Virus record (IMG/VR): IMGVR_UViG_3300021197_000832
Location: 1-42,832 of that record
Direction: 5' to 3' (one strand)
Length of the DNA: 42,832 nt
From: a virus
The notes beneath the pieces are model-generated. The model did not search any database and had not been told where the DNA came from. It saw only the letters and a list, made by a program, of their open reading frames with translations. The translations under genes and the position numbers were made by a program. Positions 7,202-14,502 of the stretch are shown here, one piece after another; within the stretch, counting starts at the first letter, position 1, and each line of letters begins with the position of its first letter.

Positions 7202-9032
7202 CATTGAGTCAAACGGTCTCTATGAGGAGGCCACAAAGCTTCATTGCGTATCTATCAAGGTAGACGATGAAGAGACAAAGGTTTACACAAACCACCCTAT
7301 TGAGGGTAGTGATGGTAGTCTTGAGGAGGGCCTTGAGATACTCAATAGTGTGGACCTTGTGGTAGGCCATAATATCATCAACTTTGACCTTCCAACTATG
7401 GAGAAGCTGGGGTATCAAATCACAAGCCCTTGCCACGATACTCTAATAATGAGCCGCTTGGCATATCCAAACATCAGCTTTCAAGACTCTAACCGTAAGA
7501 CTATCCCACCTAAGATGAAAGGCTCACACAGTCTCAAGGCTTGGGGTTACCGACTACGGAAACTCAAAGGAGACTTTGGCGGCGACATTGAGCAATGGGA
7601 AGTGCTCACACCAGAGATGGTTACTTACTGCCGACAAGACAGCGAAGTCACTTACGCTTTGTATCAGAAGCTTTTGGGACGTAATATCCCCGATGATGCT
7701 ATCTGGCTCGAACAAGAGTTTGCTAAGATCATCAGTCGCCAAGAGAAATATGGTGTCTACTTTGATATCAAGTCGGCGGAACAGCTACACATCGACCTCA
7801 TTCACGAAGTTGATAAAGCAGAGGCTGAGTTGTTTAAGACCTTCACACCTCTCCAGACATGGACCCCTAAGCCTTACCCAAAAACTGCCTACAAGCAGAA
7901 CGGGGAAAAGTCACAGGTTCTAATCAATCAGGAGAAGCTAGGTTGCCACCTCAACAAACAAGGTGAGTGGGGGTACTTCAAGGAAGTTCACTTCAACCCT
8001 TCAAGCAGGCAGCACATTGCTCGGTGGCTCTCTGAGGTCTACGGGTGGAAACCCAAGGATCACACAGAGAAGGGGACCCCTATAATCAATGAGAAGGTCC
8101 TAGAGCGTCTCGATTTTCCAGAAGGTAAGGTCTTAGCCCACTACTTCAACGTAGTGAAACTTAAAGGCCAGCTCGCAGATGGTAAGAACGCTTGGATGAA
8201 GATGGTTGGCGGTGACAGCCGCATACATGGCCGTGTGAACACACTAGGAGCTGTTAGCCGTAGATGCACCCACAGCAATCCAAACATGGCTCAGGTCCCC
8301 TCAGGGCGGGCCTACAAGGGTCATGAGGCACGACAGTTATTCACCGTACCAAAGGGCAAGAAGCTTGTTGGGTGTGATGCTGATGGCCTAGAGCTCAGAA
8401 CACTCAGTCACTATATGGCTAGGTTTGACAATGGGCAATATGCTAGGGCTGTTGACGAAGGTAACAAAGAAAATGGCACTGACATTCACACACTAAACCA
8501 GACAGGCGCTGGTCTCCCGACAAGGGACGATGCTAAGACTTTCATCTACGCATTTCTATATGGAGCGGGGGATGCAAAGATCGGCAGCATTATCAACGGG
8601 ACAGCTGAGGCTGGTAGAAAGCTAAAAGAGAAATTCTTTAGACAGATACCAGCAATCAAAAGATTGGTTGATGCGGTCAGTGAGGCTTACAAACAGAACG
8701 GCACACTACGCGCCCTTGACGGTAACCCTTACCACATCCGATCAGCACACTCAGCACTCAACACCCTACTGCAGGGGGCAGGGGCATTGGTCATGAAGTA
8801 CTACTTGGTGTTTCTGGATCGTAACCTCGCCGCTAAATACACAGTAGGTGAACAATACGAGTTCGTATTAAATGTCCACGACGAAGTCCAGATCGAATGC
8901 GATGCTAATATAGCTGAAGAGGTGGCGCGGATTGCCGAAGACACTTTTGGTGATGTAACCCACCATCTAAACTTTCGTATCCCATTAAGAGGCTCTGCCG
9001 ATATTGGCAACTCTTGGGCAGATACACACTAA
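7182..9032 (+). CDS. Family A DNA polymerase, T7 gp5-like
   Basis: The 616-residue protein has an N-terminal proofreading exonuclease (FDIESNGL with Asp7 and Glu9, VGHNIINFD with Asp69, YCRQDSEVTY with Asp153). The family A polymerase motifs follow. Motif A is GCDADGLELRTLSHYMA with Asp399. The O helix is RDDAKTFIYAFLYGAG with Arg448, Lys452 and Tyr456, equivalent to T7 Tyr526. Motif C is VHDEVQIE with Asp567 and Glu568. It is shorter than T7 gp5 (704 residues), mostly in the thumb and exonuclease linker, so binding to host thioredoxin cannot be assumed. GGAGACAAT before the ATG is the ribosome site; the start overlaps the helicase gene. Confidence 0.98.
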   Translation: MTVAIFDIESNGLYEEATKLHCVSIKVDDEETKVYTNHPIEGSDGSLEEGLEILNSVDLVVGHNIINFDLPTMEKLGYQITSPCHDTLIMSRLAYPNISFQDSNRKTIPPKMKGSHSLKAWGYRLRKLKGDFGGDIEQWEVLTPEMVTYCRQDSEVTYALYQKLLGRNIPDDAIWLEQEFAKIISRQEKYGVYFDIKSAEQLHIDLIHEVDKAEAELFKTFTPLQTWTPKPYPKTAYKQNGEKSQVLINQEKLGCHLNKQGEWGYFKEVHFNPSSRQHIARWLSEVYGWKPKDHTEKGTPIINEKVLERLDFPEGKVLAHYFNVVKLKGQLADGKNAWMKMVGGDSRIHGRVNTLGAVSRRCTHSNPNMAQVPSGRAYKGHEARQLFTVPKGKKLVGCDADGLELRTLSHYMARFDNGQYARAVDEGNKENGTDIHTLNQTGAGLPTRDDAKTFIYAFLYGAGDAKIGSIINGTAEAGRKLKEKFFRQIPAIKRLVDAVSEAYKQNGTLRALDGNPYHIRSAHSALNTLLQGAGALVMKYYLVFLDRNLAAKYTVGEQYEFVLNVHDEVQIECDANIAEEVARIAEDTFGDVTHHLNFRIPLRGSADIGNSWADTH

Positions 9033-9043
9033 GGAGACAAACA

Positions 9044-9271
9044 ATGACTGATTCAGTAAATAACCCCGCTCACTACAATCAAAATAGTATTGAGTGTATT
9101 GAGGCTATAACCGCCATGACTGGCACTATGAAAGGTGCTAGCGCTTACATGAGCGGTAATATCCTAAAGTACTTGTGGCGACACGAATTTAAGAATGGCC
9201 TTGAGGACCTCCAGAAGGCCCAATGGTATCTAGACCGACTCATTAAGGATTACAAGGAACGCCATAAATGA
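9044..9271 (+). CDS. DUF3310-type small protein
   Basis: The 75-residue product shows the DUF3310 pattern: NPAHYNQNSIECIEAI, then GNILKYLWRHEFKNGLEDLQKAQWYLDRL (only part of that run is diagnostic: NILKYLWR and DLQKAQWYL). Family members are common in phages next to nucleotide-metabolism genes and are sometimes annotated as nucleotide-kinase-like; the biochemical role is not established. The ATG at 9044 follows AAGGAGACAAAC, better than any start inside the polymerase gene. It sits directly before MazG-like and NrdJ, with 4-base overlaps, which supports a role in nucleotide supply. Confidence 0.82.
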   Translation: MTDSVNNPAHYNQNSIECIEAITAMTGTMKGASAYMSGNILKYLWRHEFKNGLEDLQKAQWYLDRLIKDYKERHK

Positions 9272-9579
9272 CCTTTGACGAATACCAAGCCCAAGCAGTT
9301 ACAACTGCAATTTACAAATCAGAACACCAACTCACCTACCCCGCTATGGGGTTGGCTAATGAAGCTGGAGAAGTTCTGGGAAAAGTTAAGAAGATTATGC
9401 GGGACGGAGTTTATGATCGTAACGCGATAGCTAAAGAAGTCGGAGACGTACTGTGGTACGCAGCGGCTCTATGCAGAGATTTGAACGTAAGTATGAGCGA
9501 TGTTGCTCAAATGAATTTAGATAAACTACGGAGCCGCCAAGAGCGCGGAACCCTTCAAGGAAATGGCGACGAGCGATGA
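9268..9579 (+). CDS. MazG-like nucleotide pyrophosphohydrolase
   Basis: This 103-residue protein fits the all-helical MazG/NTP pyrophosphohydrolase fold. It has LANEAGEVLGKVKK (ExxE-type metal site), then KEVGDVLWYAAALCRDL (ExxD). Family enzymes hydrolyse nucleoside triphosphates to monophosphates and pyrophosphate, and in phage have been proposed to alter ppGpp or clean nucleotide pools. The length suits a single-domain phage MazG. Both ends overlap neighbours (ATGA with DUF3310, ATGA with NrdJ), so it is translated with them. The exact substrate cannot be read from sequence. Confidence 0.87.
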   Translation: MTFDEYQAQAVTTAIYKSEHQLTYPAMGLANEAGEVLGKVKKIMRDGVYDRNAIAKEVGDVLWYAAALCRDLNVSMSDVAQMNLDKLRSRQERGTLQGNGDER

Positions 9580-11474
9580 ACAACTACCTTCCCACAGACT
9601 ATCAATCCTTTATCCACAAGTCCCGTTATGCCAAGTATGTTGAAGGCAAAGGACGCGAGAGTTGGTCAGAGACCATCCAGCGTTTCTCACACAACATCAT
9701 CGGTGACAAGGTAGACGAAAAGACCAAGAACGAACTTGAGCGGGCAATCCTTGGGCTAGACGTAATGCCCTCTATGCGTGGTCTAATGACAGCAGGCCCT
9801 GCAGCTGAGCGTGACAACACATGTATGTACAACTGCAGCTACCTGCCTGTTGACGACATCAAGTCTTTTGACGAAGCTATGTTTATCCTTCTGTGTGGTA
9901 CAGGTGTGGGCTTCTCTGTAGAACGTCAGTTCATCAGCAAGCTCCCAGAGGTCCCTGATCAGCTGTTCCCGAGCGATACAAACATCGTCGTAAAGGACAG
10001 CAAGGAAGGCTGGGCTAAGGCTCTACGGCAGCTTGTGGCTCTCCTGTACAGCGGTGAGGTCCCCACATGGGACGTCTCTAAGGTTCGTCCTGCAGGCGCA
10101 CCACTGAAGACCTTTGGTGGTCGAGCGTCAGGCCCAGCGCCTCTGGTTGACCTCTTCAACTTCACGATCGCTGCCTTTAAGGGCGCACAGGGCCGTAAGC
10201 TTTCCTCTCTGGAATGCCACGACATCATGTGTAAGATCGGTGAGGTTGTTGTAGTTGGTGGTGTTCGTCGGTCAGCTATGATCAGCCTCTCGAACCTGAG
10301 TGACGATCGTATGCGTCACGCTAAGTCTGGTCAGTGGTGGGAGAACAACCCACAGCGTGGCCTAGCGAACAACTCTGTAAGCTACACAGAGAAGCCAGAC
10401 GCTATGTCGTTTATGCGAGAGTGGATGGCACTGGCTGAGAGCGGCTCAGGTGAACGTGGCGTGTTTAACCGTCAAGCATCTAAGGTGCAGGCAGCTAAGA
10501 ATGGTCGTCGTGATCCAAACTATGAGTTCGGGACCAACCCGTGCAGTGAGATCATCCTGCGTCCATACCAGTTCTGTAACCTTACGGAGTGCGTGGTACG
10601 TGCCACAGACACAATCGAAGACCTTGAGCATAAAGTTCGTCTTGCAACTATCTTGGGAACCATTCAGGCCACATACACCAAGTTCCCTTATCTGCGTAAG
10701 ATTTGGCAGCGTAACACAGAAGAGGAGCGTTTGCTTGGCGTAAGCCTTACGGGCATCATGGACAACCCACTGATGACCACAAAGAACAAGGCACTCGACA
10801 AGACACTCAAGCACCTCAAGTCTGTAGCAGTTGCGACAAACGCTGAGTGGGCCAAGAAGCTTGGTATCCCTGTAGCCGCAGCGATTACTTGTGTGAAACC
10901 ATCTGGCACAGTCAGCCAGCTTGTAGATAGTGCTAGCGGCATCCATGCTCGTCACAGCCCTTACTACATCCGCACAGTTCGTGGTGACAACAAGGACCCC
11001 ATGACGCAGTTCATGATTGACCAAGGTATCCCTAACGAGCCTGAAGCGTTCAAGCCCGACCAGACCACAGTGTTCAGCTTCCCTATGAAAGCACCAGAGA
11101 AAGCTGTGTGTACAGCGGACCTGACTGCGATTGAGCAGCTAGAGATGTGGTTGGCCTATCAGCGTGCGTGGTGTGAGCATAAGCCTAGCGTTACGATCAA
11201 CGTGAAAGCGGACGAGTGGTTTGAAGTTGGTGCGTTTGTGTACAAGCATTTCGACGAGATGTCAGGCGTGTCCTTCTTGCCGTACAACGAACACACGTAT
11301 CAGCAAGCGCCTTACCAAGAGATTGGCAAGAGCGATTACAAGACACTACTATCAGTCATGCCAAAAGTGATTGATTGGGAGAAGCTCTCAGAGTACGAGA
11401 GCGAAGACAACACAGCAGGAAGTCAGACACTAGCGTGTTCTGGTGACAGCTGTGAGATTGTTGACCTGACGTAA
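9576..11474 (+). CDS. nrdJ: Adenosylcobalamin-dependent (class II) ribonucleotide reductase, monomeric type
   Basis: The 632-residue protein resembles the monomeric B12-dependent reductase of Lactobacillus. FGTNPCSEIILRPYQFCN carries Cys323, Glu325 and Cys334, the same spacing as Cys408, Glu410 and Cys419 in that enzyme. The C-terminus has a redox pair Cys621/Cys626 five residues apart (CSGDSC), as in the family. Cys83 or Cys87 near the N-terminus would be the other active-site disulfide partner. It reduces ribonucleotides to deoxyribonucleotides without oxygen or a second subunit and needs host cobalamin. It follows MazG-like with an ATGA overlap. I saw no intein or intron. Long antisense frames inside it are codon-use shadows. 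Confidence 0.95.
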   Translation: MNNYLPTDYQSFIHKSRYAKYVEGKGRESWSETIQRFSHNIIGDKVDEKTKNELERAILGLDVMPSMRGLMTAGPAAERDNTCMYNCSYLPVDDIKSFDEAMFILLCGTGVGFSVERQFISKLPEVPDQLFPSDTNIVVKDSKEGWAKALRQLVALLYSGEVPTWDVSKVRPAGAPLKTFGGRASGPAPLVDLFNFTIAAFKGAQGRKLSSLECHDIMCKIGEVVVVGGVRRSAMISLSNLSDDRMRHAKSGQWWENNPQRGLANNSVSYTEKPDAMSFMREWMALAESGSGERGVFNRQASKVQAAKNGRRDPNYEFGTNPCSEIILRPYQFCNLTECVVRATDTIEDLEHKVRLATILGTIQATYTKFPYLRKIWQRNTEEERLLGVSLTGIMDNPLMTTKNKALDKTLKHLKSVAVATNAEWAKKLGIPVAAAITCVKPSGTVSQLVDSASGIHARHSPYYIRTVRGDNKDPMTQFMIDQGIPNEPEAFKPDQTTVFSFPMKAPEKAVCTADLTAIEQLEMWLAYQRAWCEHKPSVTINVKADEWFEVGAFVYKHFDEMSGVSFLPYNEHTYQQAPYQEIGKSDYKTLLSVMPKVIDWEKLSEYESEDNTAGSQTLACSGDSCEIVDLT

Positions 11475-11570
11475 CAGTAGCACCTGAGCATGTGTTTAAA
11501 CTGCTCATTTACTCCATGACGTAAAAACCATGAACTTACGCTATGGCGTATAGTCCAAAAAGGAAACAAA

Positions 11571-12341
11571 ATGACAAAGATGCTATTTATAGATATCGAA
11601 ACTGCCCCTATCCTCGGCCATGTGTGGAGCCTTTGGAAACAAAATGTAGGTCTCAACCAGATCAAAGAAGATTGGTATATTATGTCTTTCTGCGCCAAGT
11701 GGGCAGGGGATGATGAGATCATTTACGAAGACGGACGCGACACACCTGAGGATGATTACTCAATGTTGCTGACGCTTCATAAACTTCTCGACCAAGCAGA
11801 CTACGTTGTAGCACACAATGGTGATCGTTTTGATATCAAGAAAATCAAAGCTCGTATGATCCTTAATGGTATTGCACCGCCTTCACCATTTAAGTCGATC
11901 GACACATTGAAGATTGCTAAGAAAGAGTTTGCCTTTACCTCCAACAAGCTTGCATATCTCACAGACAAACTCTGTACGACTAAGAAGTTGGACCACGCTC
12001 GGTTCGCAGGCTTCTCACTCTGGACTGAATGTCTCCGTGGTAATGAAGAGGCTTGGGAAGAGATGCGTGAGTATAATATCGTAGATGTTAAGTCTCTTGA
12101 GGAGCTCTACGAAGTACTACGTCCTTGGTCCTCTATGCACCCTAATATCAACGCACAGGATGATTCCGAGGTTATGGCCTGCCCTAAGTGTGGCTCAGAT
12201 CACATCATTAAACGTGGTTACTTCCATACCAATAAAGGTAAGTTCCAGCGCTACCAGTGCCATACTTGCTATGGTTGGTCATCAGCAACTACAACAACTA
12301 ACACAAAAGAAAAGCGGGCTTCCCTGCTTCAATCCCGATAA
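11571..12341 (+). CDS. DnaQ-fold 3'-5' exonuclease with C-terminal zinc ribbon
   Basis: This 256-residue protein starts with an RNase H-like exonuclease: FIDIETAP with Asp8 and Glu10, VVAHNGDRFDIKK with Asp85 and Asp88, and YNIVDVKSLEELY with Asp172. It resembles the YprB/RNase_H_2 group. Residues 204-233 form a zinc ribbon (CPKCGSDHIIKRGY, then QRYQCHTC), like the ribbon found in some transposases. It follows the only sizeable gap among the replication genes (11475-11570). That gap contains a weak inverted repeat (CCATGACGTAA opposed by TTACGCTATGG) and no promoter I recognise. It probably acts in DNA degradation or repair; T7 has no counterpart with a ribbon. Confidence 0.85.
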   Translation: MTKMLFIDIETAPILGHVWSLWKQNVGLNQIKEDWYIMSFCAKWAGDDEIIYEDGRDTPEDDYSMLLTLHKLLDQADYVVAHNGDRFDIKKIKARMILNGIAPPSPFKSIDTLKIAKKEFAFTSNKLAYLTDKLCTTKKLDHARFAGFSLWTECLRGNEEAWEEMREYNIVDVKSLEELYEVLRPWSSMHPNINAQDDSEVMACPKCGSDHIIKRGYFHTNKGKFQRYQCHTCYGWSSATTTTNTKEKRASLLQSR

Positions 12342-12353
12342 GGAGACAAACAT

Positions 12354-12779
12354 ATGAGTATTCTCAAAGCCTACCGAGCTAATTTCGTGCCACGTAATGC
12401 CGATGAAATCGTAGCCTCGTTCCAACATGCTCTTGATGACGCACTTGATCAAGGGGCCCTCACCCGAGATGCTGTGGTATCTCTCGTCGCATTCTATGCG
12501 GAGTTCGGGGTTAACTATCTCCGCACCGTAGCCTATACCCTACGTGACCCTCATGGAGCACAGGAGAGTATGAAGTTTATGAACAGTGTGATTGCGGAAG
12601 CAGTCCACGAAGCAGGCCTCCACTACTACAACAAGGAACATGGTTACTCAATCATTGATAAGACTGTACAAGAGGCTCTCGATAACGAGGGTGTTGCAAC
12701 AGTTTCAATCATTAACCAAATCATTGATGAAATTGAAGAGACCTATATCGAAGATGAAGAAGTAGAAGTGGAACACTAA
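12354..12779 (+). CDS. Helical protein of unknown function between two exonuclease genes
   Basis: The 141-residue product is predicted from composition to be mainly helical, with a very acidic end (IEETYIEDEEVEVEH). AAGGAGACAAAC precedes its ATG. It contains no Cys and no nucleotide or metal motif that I see. The next gene, a 5'-3' exonuclease, starts one base after its stop, so the two may be co-translated and could work together. I do not recognise the family. The acidic tail could also mimic DNA or contact a replication protein, which is inference only. Confidence 0.8.
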   Translation: MSILKAYRANFVPRNADEIVASFQHALDDALDQGALTRDAVVSLVAFYAEFGVNYLRTVAYTLRDPHGAQESMKFMNSVIAEAVHEAGLHYYNKEHGYSIIDKTVQEALDNEGVATVSIINQIIDEIEETYIEDEEVEVEH

Positions 12780-13547
12780 ATGATTGCCCTCGTAGACGCA
12801 GACAGCCTCTTATACAAAGTTGGTTTCGCTATCGAGGACAAGGTGGTTTGGAATGAACAGGAAGTTGCTCTGGGGACCGAAGAGCCAGAAGTCGAATATT
12901 ACACAGACATGGCCGTCTGTAAGGAGACTTTTGATAGGTTCGTAGGTAACATCCTGTTCGCCACTGATTGCGAAGAAGCATTCCTTGTATTCTCAGGAGG
13001 TGGTAACTTTCGTGATGCTATACCATCATCATACAAAGAGAACCGCACAGGCTCTCGTAAGCCTTTAGGGTATCCAGAACTACGTGAGTATGCAGAGACA
13101 GCTTACAAAACTCACACACCCAGAGGAATGGAAGCCGACGACTTCGTTGTCTACCTTAAAACTCAAAACCCCGAGGACTATATCCTATGTGCTATTGATA
13201 AGGATGTTCTGTATCAGACTGTAGGTACACATTATAATTATGGTCGGGATGAGGAAGTCACAGTTAACGACTTCGAGGCTATTTGGTATGCTTACTTTCA
13301 GGTCCTCACAGGGGACACCTCAGATGGTTACAAAGGAGCTAAGAACGTAGGCCCTGTGAAAGCTAAAAGGATACTTGCAGATTGTGAGACCGAACAAGAG
13401 CTCTGGCAGGCTGTTGTGACCGCATATGAAGACCGTGGTCAATCTGAAGAAGAAGCCCTACATACTATGCAGCTAGCAAATATGCACCAATATGATGGAA
13501 ATAAAATTACGTTGTGGACCCCTCCCGCGCAAGAAAGCCCCCTATAG
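12780..13547 (+). CDS. 5'-3' exonuclease / flap endonuclease, T7 gp6-like
   Basis: The 255-residue protein has the PIN-like flap nuclease pattern: LVDADSLLY (Asp6, Asp8), SSYKENRTGSRK, GMEADDFVVY (Glu118, Asp120, Asp121), CAIDKDVLY (Asp140, Asp142) and LTGDTSDG (Asp179, Asp182). A helix-three-turn-helix, KNVGPVKAKRIL, follows. T7 gp6 degrades host DNA, removes primers and helps packaging; this gene sits at the same place, last of the replication block. Its start immediately follows the previous stop (TAAATG) without a clear ribosome site. Its last codons contain phage promoter 2, so the C-terminus (PPAQESPL) is encoded by promoter bases. Confidence 0.93.
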   Translation: MIALVDADSLLYKVGFAIEDKVVWNEQEVALGTEEPEVEYYTDMAVCKETFDRFVGNILFATDCEEAFLVFSGGGNFRDAIPSSYKENRTGSRKPLGYPELREYAETAYKTHTPRGMEADDFVVYLKTQNPEDYILCAIDKDVLYQTVGTHYNYGRDEEVTVNDFEAIWYAYFQVLTGDTSDGYKGAKNVGPVKAKRILADCETEQELWQAVVTAYEDRGQSEEEALHTMQLANMHQYDGNKITLWTPPAQESPL

Positions 13548-13548
13548 A
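13527..13548 (+). promoter_or_regulatory. Phage RNA polymerase promoter 2 (virion genes)
   Basis: The core GCGCA-A-GAAAGCCCCCTATAGA differs from promoters 1 and 3 only at the sixth base. It overlaps the last codons and stop of the exonuclease gene (TAG at 13545-13547). Transcription should start at G13547, some 15 bases before the 13562 gene, and run into the portal, capsid and tail genes. The position corresponds to the T7 promoters ahead of gene 6.5 and gene 9. Confidence 0.85.
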
Positions 13549-13561
13549 AGGAAACGAAATA

Positions 13562-13735
13562 ATGTTACCCAAGATATCTAAGGACTCTTTGACAGCTACC
13601 ATTAACACTTTAGAGGATCGTTTCCCAGATAAACTTCCTCATAAAGCTGTAACGATGGAGCACATGTACATGCTACTGGGTCAACAGTCGGTTATCCGAT
13701 ACCTTAAAGAGATATTAGAGGTCAGTTATGAGTAA
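13562..13735 (+). CDS. Small protein of unknown function, first late gene
   Basis: The 57-residue product (MLPKISKDSLTATINTLEDRFPDK and on) is charged and likely helical. AAGGAAACG precedes its ATG; longer forms would start inside the exonuclease gene. It is the first gene after promoter 2 and overlaps the acetyltransferase-like gene by 8 bases. Small helical proteins of this kind occupy the place of T7 gp6.5/6.7, but I see no sequence evidence of homology. Confidence 0.7.
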   Translation: MLPKISKDSLTATINTLEDRFPDKLPHKAVTMEHMYMLLGQQSVIRYLKEILEVSYE

Positions 13736-14189
13736 AATTACTATTGAACTTTACGATAGTAAATACGCATCTGACTTAGAAGAAATGCTCGTAGACTTCT
13801 CTAGGGAGGTCTACGGGGCAGGTACTGCCGATTTAGATAAATTTATAGATGGACATTGGTTTATCTACTTGGCGATGAGAGGCGATGAGGTAATAGGCTT
13901 CTCTAGTTACATCTACAATAACTACTTTGGGCTGCGGCCCCCTACACTAGGCAACTCTTATCTGTATGTGAAGCCTCCTTATAGGAAGGGCAGAGCAGCT
14001 TACCTGCTCACAAAGCAGACTGGCTATGTTAGTGTGGATACTAACTTACCTCTTGAATTATATTACGCTTCCAACGAATCAAGGCTCATTGGAGAACGTA
14101 CCTTAGGACTTGAGGGTTCTGAGGTATACAGCGTCCACGAATATTCCCTTGAACACACCAAACAAAGTTACAAATTCTATAAGAAATAA
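13728..14189 (+). CDS. GNAT-like N-acetyltransferase (putative)
   Basis: The 153-residue protein has a plausible GNAT fold: a strand with GDEVIGFSSYIY, then NSYLYVKPPYRKGRAAYLLTKQ. In the latter YRKGRA stands where the acetyl-CoA pyrophosphate loop (Q/RxxGxG/A) is expected. The C-terminal part, with EYSLEHTKQSYKFYKK, is basic. Acetyltransferase-like genes just before the portal gene occur in T7-like phages of marine bacteria. The target is unknown; modification of a host protein or a virion protein is possible. The second Gly of the loop is replaced by Ala, so activity is uncertain. Confidence 0.65.
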   Translation: MSKITIELYDSKYASDLEEMLVDFSREVYGAGTADLDKFIDGHWFIYLAMRGDEVIGFSSYIYNNYFGLRPPTLGNSYLYVKPPYRKGRAAYLLTKQTGYVSVDTNLPLELYYASNESRLIGERTLGLEGSEVYSVHEYSLEHTKQSYKFYKK

Positions 14190-14199
14190 GGATAAACCA

Positions 14200-14487
14200 A
14201 TGAGCTACAAATTCTACAACCCCTTCATGCCTGATTTGGCAATGCGTCCCGATGGGATGGTATTTGGAGGTAAAGGCGGCGGTGTCGTTGAGAAACCAGT
14301 TTACGTCCCACCTCCCCAAGCCCCTCAACTGGATGCGGCTGCTACACAAGAAGACGCTATCACACCTGAAGAGGAAGCAATGCGTCAGAGAGAAGCCACA
14401 AAGAAAGGCGCTAAGTCTCTCCAGATTCCAGTAAGCGGGAACGGAGGCGGTGCTACAGGTACAGTCGGTACGGGCTCTGGCAGTTAA
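14200..14487 (+). CDS. T7 gp7.3-like small virion/tail assembly protein
   Basis: The ATG at 14200 follows AAGGATAAACC and gives 95 residues. The order is a short aromatic start (SYKFYNPFMP), a Gly-rich patch (GGKGGG), a Pro-rich linker (PVYVPPPQAPQ), an acidic helix with a basic KKGAKSL motif and a Gly/Ser/Thr-rich end. T7 gp7.3 has the same size, the same position directly before the portal gene and a similar KKSL then Gly-rich ending. gp7.3 is a virion protein needed for infectivity. Similarity here is low-complexity, so the call rests on position plus pattern. Confidence 0.6.
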   Translation: MSYKFYNPFMPDLAMRPDGMVFGGKGGGVVEKPVYVPPPQAPQLDAAATQEDAITPEEEAMRQREATKKGAKSLQIPVSGNGGGATGTVGTGSGS

Positions 14488-14502
14488 TAAAGGATATTAT
14501 CA

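Noticed and set aside
10446-11024. Long open frame on the - strand inside nrdJ (192 codons)
   Set aside because: It lies wholly within a clear NrdJ with active-site Cys motifs. Its translation is rich in Cys, Arg and Leu without motifs and has no ribosome site, and no other real gene here is on the - strand.
11475-11570. Promoter or terminator in the gap after nrdJ
   Set aside because: The inverted repeat (CCATGACGTAA / TTACGCTATGG) has two mismatches and an 11-base loop, without a U tract, and no phage promoter core is present.
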